From an uncultured Lachnospiraceae bacterium (GTDB taxonomy: Bacteria > Bacillota > Clostridia > Lachnospirales > Lachnospiraceae): DNA of 7,829 nucleotides. The DNA lies in NCBI GenBank assembly GCA_910584695.1, contig CAJUBR010000097.1, positions 1-7,829 on the forward strand, written 5' to 3'. Below are positions 1 to 6,685 of the stretch, piece by piece. Position 1 is the stretch's first letter, and each line of letters opens with the position of its first letter. A program made the translations under genes and the position numbers. The notes under the pieces were generated by a model. It saw only the letters and a list, made by a program, of their open reading frames with translations, ran no database searches and had not been told where the DNA came from.

Positions 1-25
1 AGCATCCTAAACAATCCATTCTCGT

Positions 26-985
26 TTATCTTGCTGCAATAGCTGCCCATTCACCTATGTAACTTACATCTACAATCTCAAATCCATTCTGAATAAGTGC
101 TTCTTCCACCTGTTTTTCTTTTGTATTTATAATTCCGGAAGCAATCAACACGCCCTCTTTCTTCATAAAGGGTCTGACAACCGCAGACAACGGTATAATC
201 ACATCCGCAAGTATATTGGCAACTACAATATCATATTGTCCAATCCTTGCGACACTCTTTGCAAATTCTTTATCCCCTATAACATCCCCTTTAACTATTT
301 CATAACAATTTTCGGGAATCTGATTCCTCTTTAAATTCTCTTTACTGGCCTTTACCGCCAGTTCATCAATATCAATCCCGTAAACCCTCTCTGCTCCAAG
401 CTTCATGGCGATCATGGATAAAATTCCGCTTCCACAGCCCAAATCCAATACATCCATACCCCTTTCCGGGTCTATATACTTCTTTAAATACGAAATACAC
501 AATCTGGTAGTCTCATGGGAACCTGTTCCAAAGGCCGTACCGGGATCAATCTGAATGACAATATCATCCGGTTTTGTATCCGCCAAGCCGGTCCAGGTAG
601 GCTGAATTACAATATTGTCCTCTAACCGGAACGGATGAAAAAATGCTTTCCAATTATTAATCCAGTCCTCTTCCGCGGTCTCGCCAACGGAAATCTTTCC
701 CGTTCCCACATCCATATAAGCTGACATTTCCTCTAATTGCTGCTTTATATAAATACAAAGATTCTGCTGATCGGTTCCCTCATCAATATAACAGGAGATA
801 TAGGCCGTTCCGTCATCCGGAGGCAGCTCCGGTAAAATGTCAATAAACATTGCCTTTTTATCCTCTTCCGATAACGGAATATTATCTTCTACCTCTATTC
901 CTTCCACACCATATTCACTTAACACAAAACTTAACATATCTGTAGCCTGCGTTGTGGTCTCAACCATTATCTTTGTCCATTTCAT
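26..985 (-). CDS. prmA: Ribosomal protein L11 methyltransferase PrmA
   Basis: PrmA is a cytoplasmic SAM-dependent enzyme that methylates amino groups of ribosomal protein L11. The protein is 319 aa, close to the roughly 290-315 aa usual for the family. The N-terminal L11-recognition domain (about 1-100, beginning MKWTKIMVETTT) is followed by a Rossmann methyltransferase domain. Visible motifs are DPGTAFGTGSHETT (147-160), SAM-binding motif I VLDLGCGSG (179-187), the acidic loop GIDID (203-207) and the catalytic-site NIL (257-259). I start at the ATG at 985-983 because the family begins MKW-like and because AAGGACGG (1003-996) lies 10 bases upstream. The frame stays open to a TTG at 1090, but that TTG is the first three bases of a -35 box, so it cannot be in the mRNA made from that promoter. 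It follows dnaJ as in other Firmicutes, but with its own promoter. The next gene, commonly rsmE in this order, would lie just beyond the left edge. Confidence 0.95.
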   Translation of the reverse strand: MKWTKIMVETTTQATDMLSFVLSEYGVEGIEVEDNIPLSEEDKKAMFIDILPELPPDDGTAYISCYIDEGTDQQNLCIYIKQQLEEMSAYMDVGTGKISVGETAEEDWINNWKAFFHPFRLEDNIVIQPTWTGLADTKPDDIVIQIDPGTAFGTGSHETTRLCISYLKKYIDPERGMDVLDLGCGSGILSMIAMKLGAERVYGIDIDELAVKASKENLKRNQIPENCYEIVKGDVIGDKEFAKSVARIGQYDIVVANILADVIIPLSAVVRPFMKKEGVLIASGIINTKEKQVEEALIQNGFEIVDVSYIGEWAAIAAR

Positions 986-1061
986 CTTTCCAAATCCGTC
1001 CTTTTTATCCGTGTATTTTATAGAATACCCATTGCATCCGGCAAAGAATAAAGCCAAAATC

Positions 1062-1090
1062 ATTCTATTACATCCTGCATTTTCTGTCAA
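1062..1090 (-). promoter_or_regulatory. Sigma-A promoter for prmA
   Basis: Read on the minus strand, a perfect -35 TTGACA (1090-1085) is followed by a 17-base spacer and TAGAAT (1067-1062), which matches the -10 consensus at 5 of 6 positions. Transcription should begin near 1055, giving a leader of about 70 bases before the prmA ATG at 985. It sits directly after the hairpin that follows dnaJ, so prmA can be transcribed independently of the CIRCE-controlled promoter. The match is seen in the sequence; activity is inferred. Confidence 0.75.
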
Positions 1091-1094
1091 TCAC

Positions 1095-1125
1095 AAAAGA
1101 GACCGCAACTTGTACGATCTCTTTT
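1095..1125 (-). terminator. Probable intrinsic terminator after dnaJ
   Basis: Starting 8 bases after the dnaJ stop codon, AAAAGAGA (minus strand) and TCTCTTTT form a perfect 8-bp arm. Five further pairs (two of them G-U) extend the stem to 13 bp around a 5-base loop. The 3' arm ends in four U residues, but the following bases are not U-rich, so termination may be partial. The A/U-flanked stem is nearly symmetric, so it could also act in the other direction. Confidence 0.6.
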
Positions 1126-1133
1126 AAAATGAT

Positions 1134-2297
1134 CTATTTTTTCTTTCCGAACTTCTTCTTATGTCCGCTAAAACTAAAATCACCGGAAGAATCCGTAGAA
1201 CGCCTTGCCGTAGAACCCGTTGCAGCATCAAAACTGTTCAAAATCGTCTTTTGCTCCTCTGTCAGCTTATCGGGAACCTGAACGACCAGAGTAACATAGT
1301 GGTCTCCCCTTACCGTTTTATTCCGGAGGGTTGGGACACCTTTTCCCTTTAATTTGATCTTTGTATCTGTCTGTGTACCGGATTTAATTTCATATTCCAT
1401 CGTACCGTCAATCGTATGAATGGTAATCATTCCCCCAAGTGCTGCCTGGGTAAATGTAATCGGCTCCGTTGAGAACAAATCATATTCCTGACGCTGGAAC
1501 TGCGGATGTCTGTCTACCAATACTGTAACCAGTAAATCGCCTCTTCCGCCACCGTTCACACCCGGTTCTCCTTTTTCCCGGATACGGATGCTTTGACCGT
1601 TGTCAATGCCGGCCGGCACCACCACCTGAATTTTCTTCTTGCTTTTTACATATCCTGTACCGGAGCATTGTGTACATTTATACTTAATTACTTTACCGGT
1701 ACCGCTGCATTCCGGACAGGTCTGTACGTTTCGCACCACTCCAAATAATGACTGCTGGGTAAATACCACCTGTCCTTTTCCATTACACTTCGTACAGGTT
1801 TCCGGATTATGTCCAGGCTGTGCACCTGTACCATGGCAAATGACACATTCGTCTTTTAACGGTAATTCCAATTCCTTCTGACAGCCAAATACGGCTTCAT
1901 CAAACTTGACACGGACACTGGTCTTAATATTCGCACCTTTCATCGGTCCGTTGGACTGGCGGCTTCTTCCCCCGCCAAACATATCGCCAAAAATATCACC
2001 GAAGATATCGCCCATATCACTAAAATCAAATCCGCCAAAGCCGGAACCACCCATACCACCGTTCGGGTCAAATGCAGCATGCCCAAACTGGTCGTATCTT
2101 GCCCTGGAATCCGGATCGCTCAATACCTTATATGCCTCAGAAGCCTCTTTGAATTTGGCTTCTGCTTCTTTATCGCCGGGATTCATATCAGGATGGTATT
2201 TCTTGGCAACCTGCCTGTATGCTTTCTTTAATTCTGCGTCTGTTGCGTTTTTTGGAACGCCAAGAACCTCATAATAATCTCTTTTTGTATCTGCCAT
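1134..2297 (-). CDS. dnaJ: Chaperone protein DnaJ (type I Hsp40)
   Basis: DnaJ is the cytoplasmic co-chaperone that delivers unfolded clients to DnaK and stimulates its ATPase. At 387 aa it has the full type I layout. The J domain has HPD at 35-37; a Gly/Phe-rich linker spans about 80-110 with repeated IFGD/MFGG units. The zinc-binding region has four CxxCxGxG motifs with cysteines at 151/154, 168/171, 194/197 and 208/211. The two-part client-binding C-terminal region follows, and the protein ends in a Ser-rich then Lys-rich tail (SGHKKKFGKKK). I start at ATG 2297, giving MADTKRDYYEVLG, because AAAGGTGGAG (2310-2301) lies just upstream. A GTG at 2306 in the same frame falls inside that ribosome binding site and is unlikely to be used. 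It lies 36 bases after dnaK and is expected to share its transcript. Confidence 0.97.
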   Translation of the reverse strand: MADTKRDYYEVLGVPKNATDAELKKAYRQVAKKYHPDMNPGDKEAEAKFKEASEAYKVLSDPDSRARYDQFGHAAFDPNGGMGGSGFGGFDFSDMGDIFGDIFGDMFGGGRSRQSNGPMKGANIKTSVRVKFDEAVFGCQKELELPLKDECVICHGTGAQPGHNPETCTKCNGKGQVVFTQQSLFGVVRNVQTCPECSGTGKVIKYKCTQCSGTGYVKSKKKIQVVVPAGIDNGQSIRIREKGEPGVNGGGRGDLLVTVLVDRHPQFQRQEYDLFSTEPITFTQAALGGMITIHTIDGTMEYEIKSGTQTDTKIKLKGKGVPTLRNKTVRGDHYVTLVVQVPDKLTEEQKTILNSFDAATGSTARRSTDSSGDFSFSGHKKKFGKKK

Positions 2298-2333
2298 TTT
2301 CTCCACCTTTACCTACACGCTAATCTATCAAAA

Positions 2334-4187
2334 TTACAGTTCCGTGTAATCACCATCTACAACATCACCCTCTGCATATTCAGGAGCAGGACCTTCTGCA
2401 CCGGTTCCGGCATTTGCACCAGGACCATTTTGCTCATATAACTTAGCAAATAAATTCTGGGCACTGGTCATCAGGGTTTCTTTTGCATTCTTTAACTGTT
2501 CTACATCATAGTCACTCATATTTTCAGGATCTGTACCCTCTACCAGACTCTTTAATGCTGCAAGATCCGCTTCTACCTTTGTCTTATCCTCGGCAGGAAG
2601 CTTATCACCTACATCCTGTAAAGCCTTTTCTGTCTGGAATACCATTGCATCCGCGTCATTTCTTGCCTCAATGGCATCTTTTCTCTTCTTATCCTGTGCC
2701 TCATATTCGGCAGCTTCTTTTACTGCCTTTTCAATATCTTCATCTGACATATTGGAACCGGCAGTAATCGTGATATGTTGTTCTCTTCCTGTTCCTAAAT
2801 CCTTTGCAGATACATTTACGATACCGTTTGCATCAATATCAAAAGTAACTTCAATCTGAGGTACACCTCTTCTTGCAGGAGCAATCCCGTCTAAGCGGAA
2901 ACGTCCCAGTGACTTGTTATCTCTTGCAAACTGTCTTTCACCCTGACAGATATTAATATCCACCGCATCCTGATTATCCTGTGCGGTTGAGAAAATCTGG
3001 CTCTTCTTAGTAGGAATTGTTGTATTTCTCTCAATCAATCTGGTTGCAACGCCACCCATGGTTTCAATAGAAAGAGAAAGCGGTGTGACATCTAAAAGTA
3101 AAATCTCGCCTGCACCGGCATCTCCTGCTAACTTACCACCCTGGATGGAAGCACCGATTGCTACACATTCATCCGGATTAATTCCCTTAAACGGCTCTTT
3201 TCCGGTCAACTGCTTTACCTTATCCTGAACAGCAATGATACGGGTAGAACCACCTACCAGCAATACCTTATCCAGTTCAGAAGCGTTAAGACCTGCATCT
3301 TTTAATGCGGTCTGAACCGGACCCGCCGTTCTCTCAACTAAATGAGCGGTTAATTCATCAAATTTTGCTCTTGTTAAATTCATGTCAAAATGCTTTGGTC
3401 CCTCAGCCGTAGCCGTAATAAATGGCAGATTAATATTGGTTGTAGTAGAAGAAGAAAGTTCTTTTTTCGCCTTCTCAGCCGCTTCCTTTAATCTCTGCAT
3501 CGCCATCTTATCGGTAGAAAGGTCAACCCCTTCCTGTTTCTTAAACTCAGCTAACATATAGTCTGTAACGACATTATCAAAGTCATCACCACCAAGCTTA
3601 TTATCACCTGCCGTAGCAAGTACTTCTATTACACCGTCACCAATTTCAATGATGGATACATCAAAGGTACCTCCACCAAGGTCGTATACCATGATTTTCT
3701 GTTCATTCTCATTATCAAGACCGTAAGATAACGCCGCAGCAGTCGGCTCGTTGATGATACGTTTTACATCCAGACCTGCGATACGTCCTGCATCCTTTGT
3801 TGCCTGTCTTTGTGCATCTGAAAAATAAGCAGGAACTGTAATTACTGCTTCTGTTACTTTTTCTCCTAAATAACTTTCTGCATCTGCCTTTAACTTCTGA
3901 AGAACCATCGCAGAAATCTCCTGCGGAGAATACTTTTTATCATCAATTGTAACCTTATAATCTGATCCCATATGTCTCTTAATAGAAGAGATTGTCTTAT
4001 CTGCATTGGTTACAGCCTGACGTTTTGCAGGTTCTCCTACTGCTCTTTCACCGGTCTTTGTAAATGCTACAACAGACGGTGTTGTTCTTGCACCCTCAGC
4101 GTTGTTGATTACAACCGGCTTACCACCTTCCATAACAGCTACACATGAATTTGTTGTACCTAAGTCAATACCAATAATTTTTCCCAT
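2334..4187 (-). CDS. dnaK: Molecular chaperone DnaK (Hsp70)
   Basis: DnaK is the ATP-dependent cytoplasmic Hsp70 that binds exposed hydrophobic peptide segments, with DnaJ as ATPase activator and GrpE as exchange factor. The 617-aa length is near that of Bacillus DnaK. The nucleotide-binding domain has phosphate loop 1 GIDLGTTNSC (6-15), phosphate loop 2 DLGGGTFD (169-176) and the adenosine motif VGGSTRI (311-317). The interdomain linker LLLDVTPLSL (363-372) leads into the substrate-binding domain (about 373-490) and helical lid. The C-terminus is acidic, ending DGDYTEL. The stretch around 70-90 lacks the roughly 24-residue insertion found in Gram-negative DnaK, which fits a Firmicute. The ATG at 4187 is preceded by AGGAGG (4201-4196) with 8-base spacing, the strongest ribosome binding site in the operon, consistent with high expression. 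It is 42 bases after grpE. Confidence 0.98.
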   Translation of the reverse strand: MGKIIGIDLGTTNSCVAVMEGGKPVVINNAEGARTTPSVVAFTKTGERAVGEPAKRQAVTNADKTISSIKRHMGSDYKVTIDDKKYSPQEISAMVLQKLKADAESYLGEKVTEAVITVPAYFSDAQRQATKDAGRIAGLDVKRIINEPTAAALSYGLDNENEQKIMVYDLGGGTFDVSIIEIGDGVIEVLATAGDNKLGGDDFDNVVTDYMLAEFKKQEGVDLSTDKMAMQRLKEAAEKAKKELSSSTTTNINLPFITATAEGPKHFDMNLTRAKFDELTAHLVERTAGPVQTALKDAGLNASELDKVLLVGGSTRIIAVQDKVKQLTGKEPFKGINPDECVAIGASIQGGKLAGDAGAGEILLLDVTPLSLSIETMGGVATRLIERNTTIPTKKSQIFSTAQDNQDAVDINICQGERQFARDNKSLGRFRLDGIAPARRGVPQIEVTFDIDANGIVNVSAKDLGTGREQHITITAGSNMSDEDIEKAVKEAAEYEAQDKKRKDAIEARNDADAMVFQTEKALQDVGDKLPAEDKTKVEADLAALKSLVEGTDPENMSDYDVEQLKNAKETLMTSAQNLFAKLYEQNGPGANAGTGAEGPAPEYAEGDVVDGDYTEL

Positions 4188-4229
4188 GATTCTTTCCTCC
4201 TAGAAATTCTATATATTTAATATGATGAT

Positions 4230-4880
4230 TTAGTTTGCTACCTTTACCATACTATGGCGTAATACATCTTCTTTATACATATAACCCTTCTGAAGCTCCT
4301 CCGTGACAACATTTTCACCGAACGCTTCATCATCAATATGCATCACCGCATTATGAAGATCGGGATTAAATTCCGTACCTTCTGCATTCATAGGTTTTAC
4401 TCCTATTTCATCCAGTGTGACAATCAATTGTTTATAAATCTTATCCACACCCTGTTCAAAGGCACGTTCTTTATCTTCTTCTGGAATTGCCTGCAGGGCT
4501 CTTTCAAAATTATCCACTACAGGAAGCAGTTGTTCCAAAACCTCTTTTGCACCGACGTCATACATTCGCTTGGATTCCTTCTCGTTACGGTTACGGGCAT
4601 TTTCAAATTCTGCAAGAAGTCTTTTGTACTTATCATTTGCTTCTTCTAACAGTTCTTTCTGTTTTTCAAGCTCTAACTCCAGTGCTTTGCTATTACTGCT
4701 GCTTCTCCGGCTTCCTTTCTTTCCTTTTGCCGGTTTTTTTTCTTTATCCTCCGAAACTTCCTTTGTTTCTACTTCCGTCTCCTTTAAGACTTCCGTTTCC
4801 ACCTCTTCCACCGTTTCTTTTACTTTTCCTTCGTCTGGTTTTTCCTTTTTGTCTGCATTTTCTTTCTTCTTTTCTTCCAC
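4230..4880 (-). CDS. grpE: Nucleotide exchange factor GrpE
   Basis: GrpE is a dimeric cytoplasmic factor that releases ADP from DnaK. From the start chosen here it is 216 aa. The first 65 residues are a Lys/Glu-rich low-complexity tail with a basic KGKKGSRR patch. A long coiled-coil dimerisation helix follows (about 65-130, with EFENARNR at 91-98 and LPVVDNFERAL at 119-129). The C-terminal beta domain contacts DnaK (EFNPDLHNAVM 170-180, LQKGYMYKEDVLRHSMVKV 196-214). I prefer the GTG at 4880, giving MEEKKKENADKKE: it lies 10 bases after the hrcA stop and has TAGAGGTG at 4893-4886 with 5-base spacing. The alternative is a GTG at 4925 that adds 15 residues (MSWIPFLRRKNRG...) and overlaps hrcA by 35 bases, but it has no good ribosome binding site. 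Function is certain; the start is likely but unproven. Confidence 0.94.
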   Translation of the reverse strand: MEEKKKENADKKEKPDEGKVKETVEEVETEVLKETEVETKEVSEDKEKKPAKGKKGSRRSSSNSKALELELEKQKELLEEANDKYKRLLAEFENARNRNEKESKRMYDVGAKEVLEQLLPVVDNFERALQAIPEEDKERAFEQGVDKIYKQLIVTLDEIGVKPMNAEGTEFNPDLHNAVMHIDDEAFGENVVTEELQKGYMYKEDVLRHSMVKVAN

Positions 4881-4885
4881 TTCGA

Positions 4886-4893
4886 CACCTCTA
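4886..4893 (-). promoter_or_regulatory. Ribosome binding site of grpE overlapping hrcA stop
   Basis: TAGAGGTG on the minus strand resembles AGGAGGTG and lies 5 bases before the GTG at 4880. Its first three bases are the TAG stop of hrcA, an arrangement that suggests translational coupling of hrcA and grpE. It decides the grpE start in favour of 4880 over 4925. Confidence 0.6.
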
Positions 4894-5922
4894 TTCTTTC
4901 TTCTTAAAAATGGTATCCAACTCACCCGTCAGATTCTTCAGGGTGCTGACCACCTTTTTGTAATCCATTCGTTTGGGTCCGATAATACCAATTGTTCCCT
5001 TACCACCCTCTGCTAATTCATAAGTTGCAGTGACGATACTGCAATCCTTCATGTTAGAAACCGGAGCTTCTTCGCCAATATATACCTGAATTCCATTGGA
5101 ACTGTCACTATGAATGGATTCATCAATCAATTCATCCAAGCCCTGCCGGTCTTCTAATGCTTCCAACAGCTTTGTTGTCTGCTCAATATTCCCAAGTTCC
5201 GGATATTTTAACATATTCGTTGTACCGCTGGTATAGATTTCGACCTCATCTGCCTCATGAATCGCTTCTGCAATTCCCTGAAAAATACTTTCCATAATAT
5301 CTGCAAACTCACCAGCCTGCGTTTTGATAGTCTGTATCATTTCAAGATTGATATCCTGCAAAGATGCCCCCTGCAAAAAGGTATTGAGTAATACATTAAG
5401 CTTTAATACTTCATCATTGCCAAGCATTCGGTCAACATGCATCAGCTTATTCTTAATCACATTACCATCCACAACAATCACTGCTAACAATTGATTTTCA
5501 TCCACCTGAGACAGTTGTATGAACTTGAGTTTGGAATTCTGATACTGTGGTGCAGTCACCAGTGTTGCATAATTCGTATTATATGCCAGCACCTTGGCGA
5601 CTTGTTTTAATAAAGATTCCATCTTATCTACCCGCTCCAACAGCTGTGTCTTCATCTCTTCCATCTCGACATCTTTATCTGCCATCATACGGTCAACATA
5701 TAAGCGATATCCCGCATCCGTAGGAATCCGTCCTGCCGAAGTATGCGGCTGCATAATGTAGCCAAGCTCTTCTAAGTCTGCCATTTCATTCCGAATTGTA
5801 GCAGAACTTAAATTCAAATCCGTATACTTAGAAATCGTCCGGGAACCAACCGGCTCACCGGTTTCTAAATAGTTAGAAATGATTGCTTTTAATATCTTCA
5901 GCTTACGCTCATCTAACTCCAT
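4891..5922 (-). CDS. hrcA: Heat-inducible transcription repressor HrcA
   Basis: HrcA binds CIRCE operators and represses class I heat-shock genes; in studied Firmicutes its active folding depends on GroEL. The 343-aa protein is of normal length. An N-terminal winged helix (about 1-75) carries the family signature SATIRNEMADLEELGYI (40-56) and TSAGRIPTDAGYRLYVD (61-77). The rest is the GAF-like and dimerisation region, ending in DTIFKKKE. ATG 5922 has AAAGGGG at 5937-5931 with 8-base spacing. It is the first gene of hrcA-grpE-dnaK-dnaJ, and a perfect CIRCE lies 18 bases before its start codon, so it represses its own operon. No groES/groEL, the other usual HrcA target, is in the window. I see nothing missing from the protein. 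Confidence 0.98.
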   Translation of the reverse strand: MELDERKLKILKAIISNYLETGEPVGSRTISKYTDLNLSSATIRNEMADLEELGYIMQPHTSAGRIPTDAGYRLYVDRMMADKDVEMEEMKTQLLERVDKMESLLKQVAKVLAYNTNYATLVTAPQYQNSKLKFIQLSQVDENQLLAVIVVDGNVIKNKLMHVDRMLGNDEVLKLNVLLNTFLQGASLQDINLEMIQTIKTQAGEFADIMESIFQGIAEAIHEADEVEIYTSGTTNMLKYPELGNIEQTTKLLEALEDRQGLDELIDESIHSDSSNGIQVYIGEEAPVSNMKDCSIVTATYELAEGGKGTIGIIGPKRMDYKKVVSTLKNLTGELDTIFKKKE

Positions 5923-5940
5923 GCATCAAACCCCTTTCTA

Positions 5941-5967
5941 TTAGCACTCATTGTACCCGAGTGCTAA
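5941..5967. promoter_or_regulatory. CIRCE operator (HrcA binding site)
   Basis: TTAGCACTC (5941-5949), a 9-base spacer and GAGTGCTAA (5959-5967) form a perfect inverted repeat identical to the CIRCE consensus. It lies just downstream of the predicted transcription start and only 3 bases before the hrcA ribosome binding site, so it can block transcription as DNA and can also form a hairpin in the leader RNA. Its presence shows HrcA control of this operon. Confidence 0.97.
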
Positions 5968-5978
5968 CATCTGCATAT

Positions 5979-6007
5979 AGAGTACCACCGGCATTTTCTT
6001 TTGTCAA
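5979..6007 (-). promoter_or_regulatory. Promoter of the hrcA-grpE-dnaK-dnaJ operon
   Basis: On the minus strand, a perfect -35 TTGACA (6007-6002), a 17-base spacer and TACTCT (5984-5979) are seen. The -10 box is a poor match (T, A and final T only) but is preceded by TG plus one base, giving an extended -10. Upstream, at 6011-6045, A and T tracts resemble an UP element. The expected start is near 5972, immediately before CIRCE, giving a leader of about 50 bases. Confidence 0.75.
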
Positions 6008-6056
6008 GAGAAAAAAAAGAAAACTGTAAATTTTTTTTGAAGATTTTTATATAGAA

Positions 6057-6092
6057 AGAAAAATACCTGCATCGTTTCTATATGCAGGCATT
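6057..6092 (-). terminator. Intrinsic terminator after the zinc-ribbon membrane protein gene
   Basis: On the minus strand, AATGCCTGCAT (6092-6082), a 9-base loop and ATGCAGGTATT (6072-6062) form an 11-bp stem with one G-U pair, ending in a U-rich run (UAUUUUUCUUUC). It begins 10 bases after the stop of the 6103-6546 gene and should separate that transcript from the heat-shock operon. Confidence 0.85.
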
Positions 6093-6102
6093 CTATTATA
6101 CT

Positions 6103-6546
6103 CTATGTTCGTTTTATAAAGGTTTCGTTACACTTCGGACAGCGTATACTTACTTTATTTTTCCCTTTTGGTATTCTTATAACCTGTCCGCATTTACTAC
6201 AGACAAAATACGCATACTCCGCATTCCCTATGCTCTTTATCTTCATCTTTAAACAAAGCTTCCAATGTGCTGCTTTCCGAACCACGCTGCCCATATATTT
6301 CATATAGATATCATTTTCCTTCTTACGCTTTTCAAGCTTTTGGGAAAATACACGAATATAACATAAAACAACAAAAACAGCACCAATCAGAGTAAAAATC
6401 CATTTATGGGAAAGCAATGCGGTCACAATAAAGATAAAACCAATCAGCATAATAAAATTGTTGAGTTCATCTAACCCACAGCGGTGGGACATTACCTCTT
6501 TCATATCGGCACGAAACATTGTAATATATTTTTTAAGTAAATTCAT
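6103..6546 (-). CDS. Uncharacterised membrane protein with C-terminal zinc ribbon
   Basis: I do not recognise a named gene. The 147-aa product has a short basic amphipathic N-terminus (MNLLKKYITMFRADMKEV). Two closely spaced hydrophobic helices follow (about 31-46 and 49-66), joined by a short SHKW turn, so both ends should lie on the same side, probably the cytoplasm. A charged linker (KLEKRKKEND) leads to a soluble tail. The tail carries two CxxC knuckles, CSKC (116-119) and CPKC (136-139), 16 residues apart, typical of a zinc ribbon that binds protein or nucleic acid or is structural. The start at ATG 6546 has AAGGAG (6561-6556) 9 bases upstream; the ATG at 6552 would leave only 3 bases. 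It has its own terminator and lies immediately upstream of the hrcA promoter in the same orientation. No confident promoter was found. Function is unknown. Confidence 0.85.
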   Translation of the reverse strand: MNLLKKYITMFRADMKEVMSHRCGLDELNNFIMLIGFIFIVTALLSHKWIFTLIGAVFVVLCYIRVFSQKLEKRKKENDIYMKYMGSVVRKAAHWKLCLKMKIKSIGNAEYAYFVCSKCGQVIRIPKGKNKVSIRCPKCNETFIKRT

Positions 6547-6555
6547 ATTCATCAG

Positions 6556-6561
6556 CTCCTT
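6556..6561 (-). promoter_or_regulatory. Ribosome binding site deciding the start of the zinc-ribbon gene
   Basis: AAGGAG on the minus strand. Spacing is 9 bases to ATG 6546 and only 3 to ATG 6552, so the second ATG is the better start. Confidence 0.7.
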
Positions 6562-6685
6562 ATTTCTGTTCCCTTTATTTTCATGGATTGCCTAACCCCT
6601 GCCCATGTAAACAGACGGTAACATGATTTCCTACCCAATTAGTACCTTTTCCTCTTCAAAGGTAAACCCGCTCTTTTCCAGTATC

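Noticed and set aside
1..25. An ATG (19-17) and a second ATG (5-3) on the minus strand after prmA could begin the next gene.
   Set aside because: Too few codons before the window ends and no convincing ribosome binding site. rsmE is expected here by synteny, but the sequence cannot show it.
1639..2274. Open frames on the plus strand opposite dnaJ.
   Set aside because: They lie antisense to conserved dnaJ codons, lack ribosome binding sites and give low-complexity Pro/Cys-rich products; they are coding shadows.
4201..4211. Palindrome TAGAAATTCTA just before the dnaK ribosome binding site.
   Set aside because: Arms of only 5 A/T-rich base pairs; too weak to call an operator or processing site.
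4338..5016. Several plus-strand open frames opposite grpE and the end of hrcA, rich in Leu, Phe and Ser.
   Set aside because: They are the complement of the Lys/Glu-rich grpE N-terminus, which reads as Phe/Leu/Ser in antisense. They are not membrane proteins.
6635..6667. Inverted repeat TACCTTT/AAAGGTA downstream of the methyltransferase, considered as its terminator.
   Set aside because: A 7-bp A/T-rich stem with no U-run after it on either strand.
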